A stretch of 64,000 nucleotides of DNA from Dehalococcoides mccartyi CG5 (GCF_000830885.1 NZ_CP006951.1:868001-932000), one strand, 5' to 3'. Shown: positions 33,192 to 41,842, counted from the stretch's first letter. A program made the numbers and translations. Notes: generated by a model not told the origin, from the sequence alone.

Positions 33192-33662
33192 ATGATACTT
33201 AACTTTTTGCTGAACCGGTTTGTAAAAATGAAATCTGCCTTGCTTGCACTATGTATCTTGCTGGCTATCACCTGCTGCGGTTGCGGTGAACCTAAAACGG
33301 AAAAGGTGATACCGGATGCCTGCCCTGACCTAGGGCTACTAGTCACCCAAGCCGATGTCACTGATACACTGGACCCATATGCCCGACCGATTGTTACGGG
33401 TAATATATTCCCGTCATCTGCTAAGGCAATATATTTGGTCTTCTCTCTGTCAGATGATATGTGCTGCAAGACCCTGAACGTACGCTGGTTTCGAGACAGC
33501 CAATTGGATCCTATACAGATAGAGGATAATCTGCATGCCCAGTTTCCCATCAAACTAACGTTACAAACACCTTCAGGAGGATTTATACCAGGTGAATATC
33601 ACGTGAACATATATATAGATTTTTGGGAGAGACTAAGCCTGACTTTTGTAATAAGTGAGTGA
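33192..33662 (+). CDS. Hypothetical exported protein, possible lipoprotein
   Basis: 156 residues, family not recognised. The hydrophobic N-terminus (MKSALLALCILLAITCCGCGE) resembles a signal peptide ending in cysteines; a lipobox-like reading is possible but not canonical. The mature part is beta-rich (IVTGNIFPSSAKAIYLVFSL, LKLTLQTPSGGFIPGEYHVNIYI) and resembles an immunoglobulin-like fold. Start uncertain: an internal ATG at 33228 would give a more typical signal peptide. It has no clear ribosome binding site and may depend on coupling with the FmdB-like gene 2 nt upstream. Confidence 0.6.
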   Translation: MILNFLLNRFVKMKSALLALCILLAITCCGCGEPKTEKVIPDACPDLGLLVTQADVTDTLDPYARPIVTGNIFPSSAKAIYLVFSLSDDMCCKTLNVRWFRDSQLDPIQIEDNLHAQFPIKLTLQTPSGGFIPGEYHVNIYIDFWERLSLTFVISE

Positions 33663-33736
33663 GAAACCGAATATACCTGAAAGCACAAACAGACATCATA
33701 AAGCAGTTTTTGATTAATAAACGAATAGAAGTACTT

Positions 33737-33872
33737 ACCTGAAGCTCCCCTTTTGATAGGGTTAAAGGGAACAGAAATCCGGTGCAAAACCGGAGCAGTA
33801 CCGCCTACTGTGAGTGGGAAACCACCAGCCAGTAAAGCGCCCTGTTTCAGGTATCTGCCATTCCGGTGGTTA
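33737..33872 (+). ncRNA. Cobalamin (B12) riboswitch
   Basis: The aptamer signature is clear: AAAGGGAAC, then AATCCGGTGC-AAAACCGG hairpin, GCAGTACCGCC, TACTGTGAGTGG, AGCCAG and a final TCTGCC. Closing stem P1 is ACCTGAA (33737-33743) with TTCAGGT (33846-33852). CGGTGG near 33864-33869 may form part of the downstream expression platform. It is followed by a terminator and then cbiZ, so high adenosyl-corrinoid should stop transcription of this salvage gene. Confidence 0.9.
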
Positions 33873-33902
33873 CGGAAGACAGGTGCGGAGTTAAAGAGAT
33901 TT

Positions 33903-33938
33903 AGCCCCCTCCTGTTTTTGGGAGGGGGCTGTTTTTTA
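33903..33938 (+). terminator. Riboswitch-controlled terminator before cbiZ
   Basis: A 10-bp stem AGCCCCCTCC / GGAGGGGGCT with an 8-nt loop followed by GTTTTTTAT. It lies between the cobalamin aptamer and the cbiZ ribosome binding site, so it is the expected OFF-state terminator. Confidence 0.88.
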
Positions 33939-33975
33939 TAGGGCTGGGGAAACAAGCATAATTTGGAGGAACAAG

Positions 33976-34740
33976 GTGTTACAAGAACTTAAGACAGATA
34001 CTTATAAAGAGCTGGGCTGCTTCCACGGGGTAAGAGCAGGTATTGCCTATCATAAAGCTCTGGGAGTATCCACCAATACTCTGGTTATAGAACTGCCGGA
34101 AGAAAGGAATATACTCTCCACCCGCACAGGACTGGGTAAGGCCAAATATATACTCAATACCCATATCCCCCCCGAACTCTGGGACTTTATGCATGACAAC
34201 TCGGCAGACTGGCAGACAGCCTACTCGGTAGTACTGGAAGAAGTCCTTAAAAGATACGATACAGACCTGGATAATGTCTCATTCCTGTCCACCGGGGTAG
34301 ACCAGGATAATATAGCCTGGGCGGAAGAAACCTATGAAGAATTCTGGGTGCTGGCCTTTGCCACCGCCGGAGTTAAGACCAATGCCATGCGGATAGGCTG
34401 TGACGAAGCCAGCGGCATAGAGCGTAACGGCAAGTTTGAGAAGATAGGCACGATTAATGTTATCCTGCTGACCGGCTCAAGCCTTGAGACACCCACCCTT
34501 GCATCTTCATATATAACCCTGACCGAGGCCAAGAACGTAGCCCTGCAGGAACTTGATATACGGAGTGCAGCCCACCCTGACTGGCAGGCAACCGGTACGG
34601 GTACAGACCAGATAATTACTGTATCAGGTACAGGGGGCAAATACACTTATGTAGGAGGACACACCAAACTGGGTGAGATGATGGCCAGAGCAACCACCAG
34701 AGCCGTCAAACAGGCTATCAGGAACTGCCGGGGGTACTAG
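33976..34740 (+). CDS. cbiZ: Adenosylcobinamide amidohydrolase CbiZ
   Basis: 254 residues. Hydrolyses the aminopropanol side chain of imported adenosylcobinamide or of unsuitable cobamides to adenosylcobyric acid, so the lower ligand can be replaced. Family features seen are the central STGVDQDNIAWA, ATAGVKTNAMRIG, TINVILLTGSSLE and the late TGTGTDQIITVSG. The GTG start is 5 nt after GGAGGA. It sits behind a B12 riboswitch and, with cbiB and cobA elsewhere in the window, forms a corrinoid salvage/remodelling route that supplies the cofactor for reductive dehalogenases. Confidence 0.94.
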   Translation: MLQELKTDTYKELGCFHGVRAGIAYHKALGVSTNTLVIELPEERNILSTRTGLGKAKYILNTHIPPELWDFMHDNSADWQTAYSVVLEEVLKRYDTDLDNVSFLSTGVDQDNIAWAEETYEEFWVLAFATAGVKTNAMRIGCDEASGIERNGKFEKIGTINVILLTGSSLETPTLASSYITLTEAKNVALQELDIRSAAHPDWQATGTGTDQIITVSGTGGKYTYVGGHTKLGEMMARATTRAVKQAIRNCRGY

Positions 34741-34774
34741 GGAATAGCTGTTGCTTTTAGTCTATTGTACAAGA

Positions 34775-34851
34775 TGGTGGGCGGTATTGGGGTCGAACCA
34801 ATGACCTCAGCGATGTCAACGCTGCGCTCTAACCAACTGAGCTAACCGCCC
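34775..34851 (-). tRNA. tRNA-Val (anticodon GAC)
   Basis: 77 nt including an encoded CCA end. Acceptor GGGCGG...CCGCCC, D-arm AGCTCAGTTGGTTAGAGC, anticodon stem CAGCG/CGCTG with loop TTGACAT (anticodon GAC, codon GTC), T-loop GGTTCGACCCC. It lies between the convergent cbiZ and bioY. Confidence 0.95.
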
Positions 34852-34898
34852 AAGAGAAACATATTTTACTAGCTTAGCATCTTAGCGTCAAATAAGAC

Positions 34899-35546
34899 CT
34901 AGAAGATATTCCAGCCCGCCATTTTGTGGGCATCCAGTTCAGTGCCAAGAGCTTTCTTAGGGGTAACACCTTTAACAATAAGGGCAGCAACACCTATTTT
35001 GATTATATCCCCTACAACAAAGGGCACAAGCCCCATGGAAAGCAAAGCGACAAAGCTGACCGGTTGCCCTAAAACAGAGACTAACCAATAGTTGAGCCAG
35101 ACAAGACCGGGGATATATACCAAAGCAAAGTTCGCAAATAACATCAGGCCAAACATAGTGGTAAAACTGCGTGCCCGAATATATCTGTCAGAAAAATAGC
35201 CAAGGAAAAGGGACAGGATGACAAACCCCGCCAGATAACCGGCAGTAGCGGTTATACCGGCGCCCCAACCATTAAAAACAGGCATACCTGCCCAACCTGC
35301 CACTGCATATATGGCAACAGCCGCACCCCCCCACCATCGTCCCAGCAAAACAGCTGTGAGCAAAATGGCAAAGGTATGCAGAGTAACAGGTATAGGAGTC
35401 CATGGCAGAGGCAATTTAATCTGGGCAGACAGGGCAATCAGCCCGGCAGCAGCCAGAGTAAGACCTATTTTAGCCCATATATTCAAGGCATTGCGCCGTT
35501 TAAACACATCATAACGGAACTGGCTGAGTGCGCCTACCATTTGCAT
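34899..35546 (-). CDS. bioY: Biotin transporter substrate-binding subunit BioY
   Basis: About 215 residues with six hydrophobic helices. It shows the BioY pattern: IKLPLPWTPIPVTLHTFAILL, LLGRWWGGAAVAIYAVAGWAGMPVF and GYLAGFVILSLFLGY. BioY is the S-component of an ECF biotin importer and may act alone; no EcfA or EcfT genes are adjacent. The ATG at 35546 follows GGGAGG; an upstream ATG at 35588 would add an unlikely 14-residue tail. Biotin scavenging fits an organism with limited cofactor synthesis. Confidence 0.9.
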   Translation of the reverse strand: MQMVGALSQFRYDVFKRRNALNIWAKIGLTLAAAGLIALSAQIKLPLPWTPIPVTLHTFAILLTAVLLGRWWGGAAVAIYAVAGWAGMPVFNGWGAGITATAGYLAGFVILSLFLGYFSDRYIRARSFTTMFGLMLFANFALVYIPGLVWLNYWLVSVLGQPVSFVALLSMGLVPFVVGDIIKIGVAALIVKGVTPKKALGTELDAHKMAGWNIF

Positions 35547-35598
35547 ATATACATACCTCCCATAAAGTACACAGGGGAAATGATACACAAAAGTTTTT

Positions 35599-35835
35599 CT
35601 ACTTGGATACAGTGGGTCTGCGGTTGCCTACCAGAGCAATATCCAGATTCTTGCCGCAGTGAGGGCAAGTAGTGGATATAGTTATCGGCTGGCTCATCAC
35701 CCGTTCAACCACTGCCGACACTACCGAATCAATATTATCCAGACGCTGATCAAAAAGCTCCAGACGATTATTCATATCGTCAAGGCTCATATCATCACTG
35801 TTTCTTTTCATGGAGGGCTTGTCTTTATTTGCCAA
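35599..35835 (-). CDS. Small hypothetical protein with CxxC knuckle
   Basis: 78 residues. Acidic/charged N-terminal half that could form a coiled coil (LDDMNNRLELFDQRLDNIDSVVSAVVERV), then a CPHCGKN zinc-knuckle-like motif. Function unknown. The TTG start at 35835 is supported by GGAGG 6 nt upstream. It is 52 nt ahead of bioY on the same strand. Confidence 0.6.
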   Translation of the reverse strand: MANKDKPSMKRNSDDMSLDDMNNRLELFDQRLDNIDSVVSAVVERVMSQPITISTTCPHCGKNLDIALVGNRRPTVSK

Positions 35836-35978
35836 GTGAAACCTCCGTTTAGATTTAACCCATTATAAGTAAGAAAGCAGAACATGTCAAAACATTTATC
35901 AGTCTTTTTGGAAAGGGTATTGCCTACTATCAATAGTGGTTTTATACTGGAAGCGAGAGGGCGGAAACGGAGAAGGAA

Positions 35979-36230
35979 ATGCCTGAACTGCTGGTAGGTA
36001 CGGTTTCCGATTATTTTGCCCATCCCGGAGTGGCCGGTATAGACCTGATAGACCAGCTCAAAGTAGGGGATACAATACGCATAGAAGGCCATACCACTGA
36101 TTTTGAGCAGGAAGTGGACTCTATCCAAATAAATCATGCCAACCTTACCGAGGCTAAAGCCGGCGATAGTGTTGGCGTAAGAGTCTGCGACCGGGTACGG
36201 CAGGGAGACATGGTTTATAAAGTTACCTAG
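35979..36230 (+). CDS. EF-Tu domain II-like small protein
   Basis: 83 residues. The sequence ([45 protein letters not shown] cut into its strands, then GDSVGVRV) looks like a single translation-factor beta-barrel, as in the proteins annotated as translation elongation factor-like. No GTPase domain is attached. GGAGAAGG precedes the ATG. It is convergent with ribH, sharing 4 nt at the 3' ends. Role unknown; the same fold also occurs in U32 peptidase-linked proteins. Confidence 0.7.
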   Translation: MPELLVGTVSDYFAHPGVAGIDLIDQLKVGDTIRIEGHTTDFEQEVDSIQINHANLTEAKAGDSVGVRVCDRVRQGDMVYKVT

Positions 36231-36694
36231 GTCAGGTTTTTCATCAGATTGGCCACCTCAATAGCCTGAGTAGCGGCATCAAAACCCTTGTTGCCCATCT
36301 TGGTGCCTGCCCGCTCAATAGCTTGTTCAATGCTATCTGCGGTTATAACTCCAAATATCACCGGCAAACCGGCATCAAGCCCTACTCTGGCGATACCCTT
36401 TGAAACTTCGCTGGATACATATTCAAAATGGGGGGTACTGCCCCGAATAACCGCTCCCAGACAAACAACGGCGTCGTAGCGGCCACTCTTAGCCAGTTTC
36501 TGGGCAACCAGAGGGATTTCAAATGCGCCCGGCACCCAAGCTACGTCAGTATTGTCAGCGCTTACCCCGTGTCGTTCCAGACTGTCTTTTGCCCCTGATA
36601 ACAGCTTTGAGGTAATAAATTCGTTAAAGCGGGAAACCACCAGAGCAATCTTCAGCCCCTGCCCGTTTAAAACACCCGAAAACTCTTTACCCAT
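36227..36694 (-). CDS. ribH: 6,7-Dimethyl-8-ribityllumazine synthase
   Basis: 155 residues, typical length. Condenses 5-amino-6-ribitylaminouracil with 3,4-dihydroxybutanone phosphate in riboflavin synthesis. Signatures: [37 protein letters not shown] (catalytic His) and [20 protein letters not shown]. Last gene of the minus-strand ribD-ribE-ribBA-ribH operon. Confidence 0.97.
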   Translation of the reverse strand: MGKEFSGVLNGQGLKIALVVSRFNEFITSKLLSGAKDSLERHGVSADNTDVAWVPGAFEIPLVAQKLAKSGRYDAVVCLGAVIRGSTPHFEYVSSEVSKGIARVGLDAGLPVIFGVITADSIEQAIERAGTKMGNKGFDAATQAIEVANLMKNLT

Positions 36695-36722
36695 TTTGCA
36701 TACTCCTTAAGATATATCTCGC

Positions 36723-37934
36723 TTAGTTTACCTTATCTACGTTTAGTATATGACCCATTTTTCTCTGCTTGGTTTCCAGATAATGGCGGTTAAAACTGTT
36801 AGGTTCAACTATAATCGGCACAGTTTCAACTACCTTAATGCCGTAACCTTCCAGACCAACCACCTTTTTGGGATTATTAGTCAGCATACGGATTTGACTT
36901 AAACCCAAATCCACCAGTATTTGGGCACCAATGCCGTATTCACGCAGGTCAGGTGCAAAACCGAGTTCCAGATTAGCCTCAACTGTATCCAAACCCTTGT
37001 CCTGCAGGGCATATGCACACAGCTTATTGTGCAAACCTATGCCACGGCCTTCCTGCCGCATGTACAGCAACACACCCCGCCCTGCCTGTGCTATTTGATT
37101 AAGAGCCATATCCAGCTGTTCACCACAGTCACAGCGCTTGCTGCCGAAAACATCCCCGGTAATGCATTCACTGTGAACCCTTACCAGTACCGGCTCAGGG
37201 CCGGAGATATCTCCCATTACCAGAGCAATATGTTCGTCAGCATCAAACTGACTCTTATAGGCTACCGCTTTAAACTGGCCGTGAGAGGTAGGCAGTTCTG
37301 CTTCCGTTACCTTTTTAACCATTTTTTCAGTACGGCGGCGATAGGAAATGATATCCTTGATACTGATTATCTTGATACCCCATTCAGCCGCTTTTTGTTC
37401 AAGCTGGGGCAGACGGGCCATAGTGCCGTCATCATTCATAATTTCACAAAGCACGCCTGACGGATACAACCCGCTCATTCGGGCTAAATCCATAGAGGCT
37501 TCGGTATGACCTGCCCTTACCAGAACCCCGCCTTCTCGGGCACGCAGGGGAAACATATGGCCGGGCATAGCGATATCTTCACGGGTAGCGGCCGGGTCTA
37601 TCAGAACCTGCACTGTAGCCGCCCGGTCAGCCGCCGAAATACCGGTAGTAACCTTTTTGCGGGCTTCTACCGTAACTGTAAAACCGGTGCTGTAAGGCGA
37701 GGTATTTTCAGTTACCATCATGGGTATTTTAAGCTGTTCAAGCCTTTCGGCAATAAGTGAAACACAAATAAGGCCGCGGGCATTTTTTGCCATAAAATTT
37801 ATGGCATCAGGTGTTACCTTTTCAGACGCCATCACCAGATCGCCTTCGTTTTCACGATCGTAATCATCGACTACAATAACAAACCGGCCTGCTTTTATAT
37901 CGGCAATGGCTTCTTCAACACGGGCATTAGGCAT
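36723..37934 (-). CDS. ribBA: Bifunctional DHBP synthase / GTP cyclohydrolase II
   Basis: 403 residues. The N-terminal RibB half (about 1-200) makes 3,4-dihydroxybutanone 4-phosphate: [30 protein letters not shown]. The C-terminal RibA half opens [24 protein letters not shown] zinc cysteines (in pieces), RQEGRGIGL and the late LTNNPKKV. Start ATG at 37934. Third in the riboflavin operon. It provides both branch precursors of lumazine. Confidence 0.97.
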   Translation of the reverse strand: MPNARVEEAIADIKAGRFVIVVDDYDRENEGDLVMASEKVTPDAINFMAKNARGLICVSLIAERLEQLKIPMMVTENTSPYSTGFTVTVEARKKVTTGISAADRAATVQVLIDPAATREDIAMPGHMFPLRAREGGVLVRAGHTEASMDLARMSGLYPSGVLCEIMNDDGTMARLPQLEQKAAEWGIKIISIKDIISYRRRTEKMVKKVTEAELPTSHGQFKAVAYKSQFDADEHIALVMGDISGPEPVLVRVHSECITGDVFGSKRCDCGEQLDMALNQIAQAGRGVLLYMRQEGRGIGLHNKLCAYALQDKGLDTVEANLELGFAPDLREYGIGAQILVDLGLSQIRMLTNNPKKVVGLEGYGIKVVETVPIIVEPNSFNRHYLETKQRKMGHILNVDKVN

Positions 37935-37966
37935 AAACTATATTCCCCCTGAAAAGCTCAAATGGT

Positions 37967-38584
37967 TTAAAAACCGTTTTCGGCTAAAAACTCCGGGCTG
38001 ATGCCACGTTCCGGCCGAAACAGTTTCTCCACGTATTTACCTATTATATCAGTTTCTATGTTTACCGTATCCCCCGTCTTAATCAGCCCCAGATTGGTTG
38101 ATTTACGGCTCAGCGCAACCAGAGAAACGGAAAAACGGGTTTCCTGCAAGGCGGTAATAGTTAAACTGACCCCGTTTACTGCCACAAAACCCTTGTGTAC
38201 CATATAACGGGTCAGGTTTTTGTCTGTTTCAAAAGTAAGCACATGGGCATTGCCCTCAGGTACAGAAGAAACCAAGCGGGCAGTACCGTCTATATGTCCC
38301 TGCACCAAATGCCCCCCCATTCTCCCATTTAGAGTGATGGCACGTTCCAGATTTAAGGGAGAATTGAAGGGAAGTTTGCCCAGATTTGAAAGGCGAAGGG
38401 TTTCGGGCATGATATCTGCATGAAATGAAGAACTGTCAAAACGGGTGACTGTCAGGCAGACGCCATTAACCGCGATGCTGTCCCCTACTTTTAATGATTC
38501 CAGCACCAGCTTTGCCCCGATGTGTAGCCCTGCGGGGTTTTGGGTTTTGAAAAACCCAAGTTCCTCTACTATGCCTGTAAACAC
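37967..38584 (-). CDS. ribE: Riboflavin synthase alpha chain
   Basis: 205 residues made of two homologous lumazine-binding beta-barrels, each starting with a TGIVEE- or HLVQGHIDG-type segment: MFTGIVEELG, VGDSIAVNGVCLTV and the second-repeat GFVAVNGVSLTI. Dismutates 6,7-dimethyl-8-ribityllumazine to riboflavin. It begins 2 nt after ribD and precedes ribBA by 32 nt. Confidence 0.96.
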   Translation of the reverse strand: MFTGIVEELGFFKTQNPAGLHIGAKLVLESLKVGDSIAVNGVCLTVTRFDSSSFHADIMPETLRLSNLGKLPFNSPLNLERAITLNGRMGGHLVQGHIDGTARLVSSVPEGNAHVLTFETDKNLTRYMVHKGFVAVNGVSLTITALQETRFSVSLVALSRKSTNLGLIKTGDTVNIETDIIGKYVEKLFRPERGISPEFLAENGF

Positions 38585-38586
38585 GG

Positions 38587-39684
38587 TTACTCCTTAATAA
38601 CGTAACCGGAAATCAACACGTCCTGCCCGAATATGGTAGTGGTAATATCCTTGAACTTGGCTGAATCTGTAATAAGTTCTGCCCCGACACCGGCAACCGG
38701 AATCTTGGCGTCTTTGCCGCCTATAATGATAGGAGCTACAAATACCAGCACTTTATCCACCAGTTTCAGGTCAAAAAGCGAACCGAGTACAATGCCGCCG
38801 CCTTCCACCAGCACACTGGTTACCCCGTTTTGCCCCAGATAACGAAGCAGGGCTTTGAGGTCTACCAGTCCCCGTTCATCCGGCAGCTCCACCACTTTAG
38901 CCCCAACCTCATCATACGCCTGTTTTTCTTCAGGGGTAAGACCTTTGGCTACAGCCACAATAGTATTACCGGGAACATGAAAAACATTGGAACTTAACGG
39001 CGCTCGGCCATTATCGTCAATAATTACCCTAGTGGGCTGACTGTGTGATGTACCGCCCCGTCCGCAGTTAACTCTGGCAGTCAGGTGGGGGTCATCTTTA
39101 AGTATGGTATTAAGTCCGGCCATAATGACATCTGATATATGGCGGATATAATGGGCAAAATGGCGCGATTCTTCGTTGGAAATCCATTTGGAATCACCGG
39201 TACGGGTACCCGTTTTACCGTCAAGGCTCATGGCATATTTGGCGGTTACGAAGGGCATTCCGGTGGTAACATGCTTGAAATAAGCTTCGTTCATCTGGCG
39301 GGCTTCACGCTCCATCATACCCAGATGAACCTTTATACCGGCATCTTCCAGCTCTTTTTTGCCTTTGCCGGAAACCAGAGGATTATCATCCAGCGTAGCA
39401 ATATAAACTTCTTTGATGCCTGATGCTATGACAGAACCGGTGCAGGGCGGGGTTCTCCCCTGATGACAGCACGGCTCTAAAGTTACGTATAAAGTAGCCC
39501 CTTTGGCTTTTTCGGCAGCCTGTTTCAAGGCCACTATCTCAGCATGGTCACCGCCGGGCGGCTGGGTAAAACCCTGCCCGACTACTTCGCCGTTTTTAAC
39601 AATAACAGCCCCTACCGACGGGTTAGGGCTAACCTGACCTATGGCCAGTTTGGCAAGCGACAAAGCCTGAGACATATATTTCAT
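38587..39684 (-). CDS. ribD: Bifunctional riboflavin deaminase/reductase
   Basis: 365 residues. N-terminal deaminase with zinc motif HAEIVAL and PCCHQGRTPPC, C-terminal reductase domain (VTAKYAMSLDGKTGT, ILVEGGG-like VLVEGGGIVLGSLF). First gene of the riboflavin operon. No FMN riboswitch was seen upstream. The predicted promoter's -10 ends 9 nt before the ATG and no ribosome binding site is visible, so the message may be leaderless. Confidence 0.96.
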   Translation of the reverse strand: MKYMSQALSLAKLAIGQVSPNPSVGAVIVKNGEVVGQGFTQPPGGDHAEIVALKQAAEKAKGATLYVTLEPCCHQGRTPPCTGSVIASGIKEVYIATLDDNPLVSGKGKKELEDAGIKVHLGMMEREARQMNEAYFKHVTTGMPFVTAKYAMSLDGKTGTRTGDSKWISNEESRHFAHYIRHISDVIMAGLNTILKDDPHLTARVNCGRGGTSHSQPTRVIIDDNGRAPLSSNVFHVPGNTIVAVAKGLTPEEKQAYDEVGAKVVELPDERGLVDLKALLRYLGQNGVTSVLVEGGGIVLGSLFDLKLVDKVLVFVAPIIIGGKDAKIPVAGVGAELITDSAKFKDITTTIFGQDVLISGYVIKE

Positions 39685-39693
39685 AGTGCTGGC

Positions 39694-39723
39694 ATTCTAG
39701 CATCAAATCTTTATTTTTTGCAA
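39694..39723 (-). promoter_or_regulatory. Riboflavin operon promoter, close to the start codon
   Basis: Minus strand TTGCAA (39718-39723), 18-nt spacer, TAGAAT (39694-39699). The ribD ATG (39682-39684) follows the -10 box by 9 nt, leaving a leader of only about 1-3 nt. Confidence 0.5.
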
Positions 39724-39780
39724 ACCCGCACTTGTTCTAATGATTTGACGGATATTAGTATATTCTGAACCTATAAACCC

Positions 39781-39804
39781 GGAGCCGCCTTTTCAGGCGG
39801 CTCC
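39781..39804. terminator. Terminator hairpin after the SIMPL protein gene
   Basis: A 9-bp stem GGAGCCGCC / GGCGGCTCC with a 6-nt loop. It lies beyond the stop of the minus-strand gene ending at 39830. It shares the core CCGGAGCCGCCTT with the hairpin at 18539. Confidence 0.7.
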
Positions 39805-39829
39805 GAATCAGCTAGTTGGATATTCCGGG

Positions 39830-40594
39830 CTATTTTATACTGTAAACAGCCTGAACTGATACCGTCACCGTGGTTTCCCCTGAACTTATGGGGGTAACTT
39901 CGGGGACAGAGCTTGCCATGCCGGCATCTTTGGCGTAATCCCAGCGGGGTATATAGTTGCTGGTCTCAGATATGTAGATAAGTTTTCCTAAGCCTACACC
40001 TGCCACTGAGGCCATCTGTTCGGCCTTAGCCTTGGCATCCTGAATGGCAAGGGCGCGAGCCTGTTCATAAGCGGCAGCAGGGTCATCTATTGAGAAATAC
40101 AACCCGTTTACCCGGCTGTCATCTCCGCCAGCCCTGACTGCAGCATCAAGAATACTGCCTGTCTGGGCAATCTGCCGGATTTTCACTTCAGCCTGATTGC
40201 TTACCCGGTAACCTACAATAGTAGACCTATTATCAGTCCACTCGGTAACAGGGTAGATATAATAGCTGCTGGTCTTGATATCCTTGTCCAGCACTCCGTT
40301 TGCTTTGAGGGAGTTTATAATGGCATTCATAGCCTGAGCAGCCTGAGTCTGGGCTGCATCTATGCTCACACCCATGCTTTCTACCCCAAGGGTCAAAATG
40401 GCTACATCGGGGCTTACGGTTACTTCACCGCTGCCATTTACCCAGATACCGGTATTTTGCTGACTCCAGATAACTCCGGGGCTGTCAGTATTATCTGTTT
40501 CGTCAGTGGTACCGGAAGCACAACCTGCTATACCTCCAGCCAGTGAAACTACCAGTAAACCGCTTACTATGGGCAATAATATTTTTTTGTTCAT
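39830..40594 (-). CDS. SIMPL-domain (DUF541) lipoprotein
   Basis: 254 residues. Signal peptide with lipobox (LLVVSLAGGIAGC), then a Thr/Asp linker and a SIMPL domain: VNGSGEVTVSPDVAILTLGVE, DIKTSSYYIYPVTEW and ALAIQDAKAKAEQMASVAGVGLGKL. This extracytoplasmic family (for example E. coli YggE) has no firm biochemical role, though oxidative-stress links are reported. The ATG at 40594 follows AAGGAGG; longer upstream in-frame sequence is non-coding. It is divergent from lepB. Confidence 0.9.
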   Translation of the reverse strand: MNKKILLPIVSGLLVVSLAGGIAGCASGTTDETDNTDSPGVIWSQQNTGIWVNGSGEVTVSPDVAILTLGVESMGVSIDAAQTQAAQAMNAIINSLKANGVLDKDIKTSSYYIYPVTEWTDNRSTIVGYRVSNQAEVKIRQIAQTGSILDAAVRAGGDDSRVNGLYFSIDDPAAAYEQARALAIQDAKAKAEQMASVAGVGLGKLIYISETSNYIPRWDYAKDAGMASSVPEVTPISSGETTVTVSVQAVYSIK

Positions 40595-40715
40595 CTTTAC
40601 CTCCTTGATATTCAAATAATATAACGCCCCAATCAAAAAGAAGTTAGTAGCATTATAAAAATTGGATATATTTTTTGTAGAATGAATAAGCGAAAGGTTG
40701 TATAATTTGCCCCAG

Positions 40716-41276
40716 ATGAATGTTACTAACGTGAAAAGCCTTCTGTTGGAACTTGCCGGTATAATCTTGGTAGCCCTGGTTATAGTCGGAATATCCAAAG
40801 TTACCCTGTCTTACTCTATAGTAGACGGCACCAGCATGGACCCCACTCTTCAAAATGAACAACGCCTGCTGGTAAACAAGGTTTCTTACATGTTTGGGGA
40901 ACCCCAGCGGGGAGATATTATCGTTTTCCCCCCTCCCGCCCAATATTCCTACGAAAATGATTTCATCAAACGGATTGTAGGGTTGCCGGGTGAATCTGTA
41001 GAGGTAAAAGCAGACGGCACAGTATATATAAATGACCAGCCTCTTTCAGAACCGTATGTTGTTTACCCCAAAGCCTTCCCCGTGGCCAAGGTTTATGTGC
41101 CGGAAGGTCAGTACTATGTAATGGGAGACAACCGGGTAGTCAGCCTTGACTCACGTTACGGTTTTTTTGTTGCCCGGGAGGATATTGTCGGCGAAGCATG
41201 GCTATCAATCTGGCCTCTGGGTGAATTTCACTTTTTGGCCGTTTTACCTATTTTATTAATAATGAAACGGGATTAG
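40716..41276 (+). CDS. lepB: Signal peptidase I
   Basis: About 186 residues with one N-terminal membrane helix. Catalytic Ser in VDGTSMDPTL and Lys in FIKRIVGLPGE, with the family boxes RGDIIVF and YVMGDNR..SLDSRYGF. It removes Sec signal peptides. A TTG six codons upstream (40698) is an alternative start, but TATAAT at 40701-40706 lies inside that region; with the ATG at 40716 the -10 box ends 9 nt earlier and no ribosome binding site is seen. It is followed by pyrE with stop/start overlap. Confidence 0.9.
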   Translation: MNVTNVKSLLLELAGIILVALVIVGISKVTLSYSIVDGTSMDPTLQNEQRLLVNKVSYMFGEPQRGDIIVFPPPAQYSYENDFIKRIVGLPGESVEVKADGTVYINDQPLSEPYVVYPKAFPVAKVYVPEGQYYVMGDNRVVSLDSRYGFFVAREDIVGEAWLSIWPLGEFHFLAVLPILLIMKRD

Positions 41277-41278
41277 TG

Positions 41279-41842
41279 ATGGAAGACGTAGAAACACTCT
41301 TTGAAAAAACCGGAGCAATACTAAAGGGACATTTCCTGCTGACATCGGGACTCCACTCCCCCATTTACTGGGAAAAATTCAGAATCATTGAAAACCCTGA
41401 ATACAACCAGCAACTCTGCAGCATGATAGCTGACCACTACAAGGATAAAGGTATAGAACTGGTAGCCGGCCCTACTACCGGCGGTATAGTACTGGCCCAC
41501 GAAATAGCCCGTCAGATGGGGCTGAAATGTGTCTTTGCCGAAAAAATTGCCGATAGTGAGCGCGGTTTCCGCCGTGGGTTTGTAATAAAACCCGGTGCAA
41601 AAATACTGGTGGTAGATGATATTCTGACCACCGGCAAATCTATCCGCGAGGTACTGGCGGCGGTTAAAAAGGCCGGCGGCGAAGTGGCAGGCATAGGCGT
41701 GCTGGTAGACCGTTCTGATACCGCTCTGGAGTTTAATGCACCTGTTTTCAGCTGTCTGCGTTCAGCCACCACTACCTATAAACCGGATGACTGCCCGCTT
41801 TGCCAAGAGGGTCTGCCCTTAACCAAACACGGCAGCAGTTAA
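41279..41842 (+). CDS. pyrE: Orotate phosphoribosyltransferase
   Basis: About 187 residues. Makes orotidine monophosphate from orotate and PRPP. PRPP motif ILVVDDILTTGKS; early GHFLLTSGLHSPIYW and GPTTGGIVLAHEIA. The ATG at 41279 is used; a GTG 3 nt earlier overlaps the lepB stop. It is away from the main pyr operon (46678-54733) and lies in a lepB-pyrE-COG4741 cluster. Confidence 0.95.
   Translation: MEDVETLFEKTGAILKGHFLLTSGLHSPIYWEKFRIIENPEYNQQLCSMIADHYKDKGIELVAGPTTGGIVLAHEIARQMGLKCVFAEKIADSERGFRRGFVIKPGAKILVVDDILTTGKSIREVLAAVKKAGGEVAGIGVLVDRSDTALEFNAPVFSCLRSATTTYKPDDCPLCQEGLPLTKHGSS

Noticed and set aside
34740-34860. tRNA-Val as an integration (att) site for the rdhA segment
   Set aside because: No integrase gene and no direct repeat of the tRNA 3' end was found in the window.
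39685-39830. FMN riboswitch before the riboflavin operon
   Set aside because: None of the conserved RFN-element segments is present; the predicted -10 box lies 9 nt before ribD, leaving no room for an aptamer.
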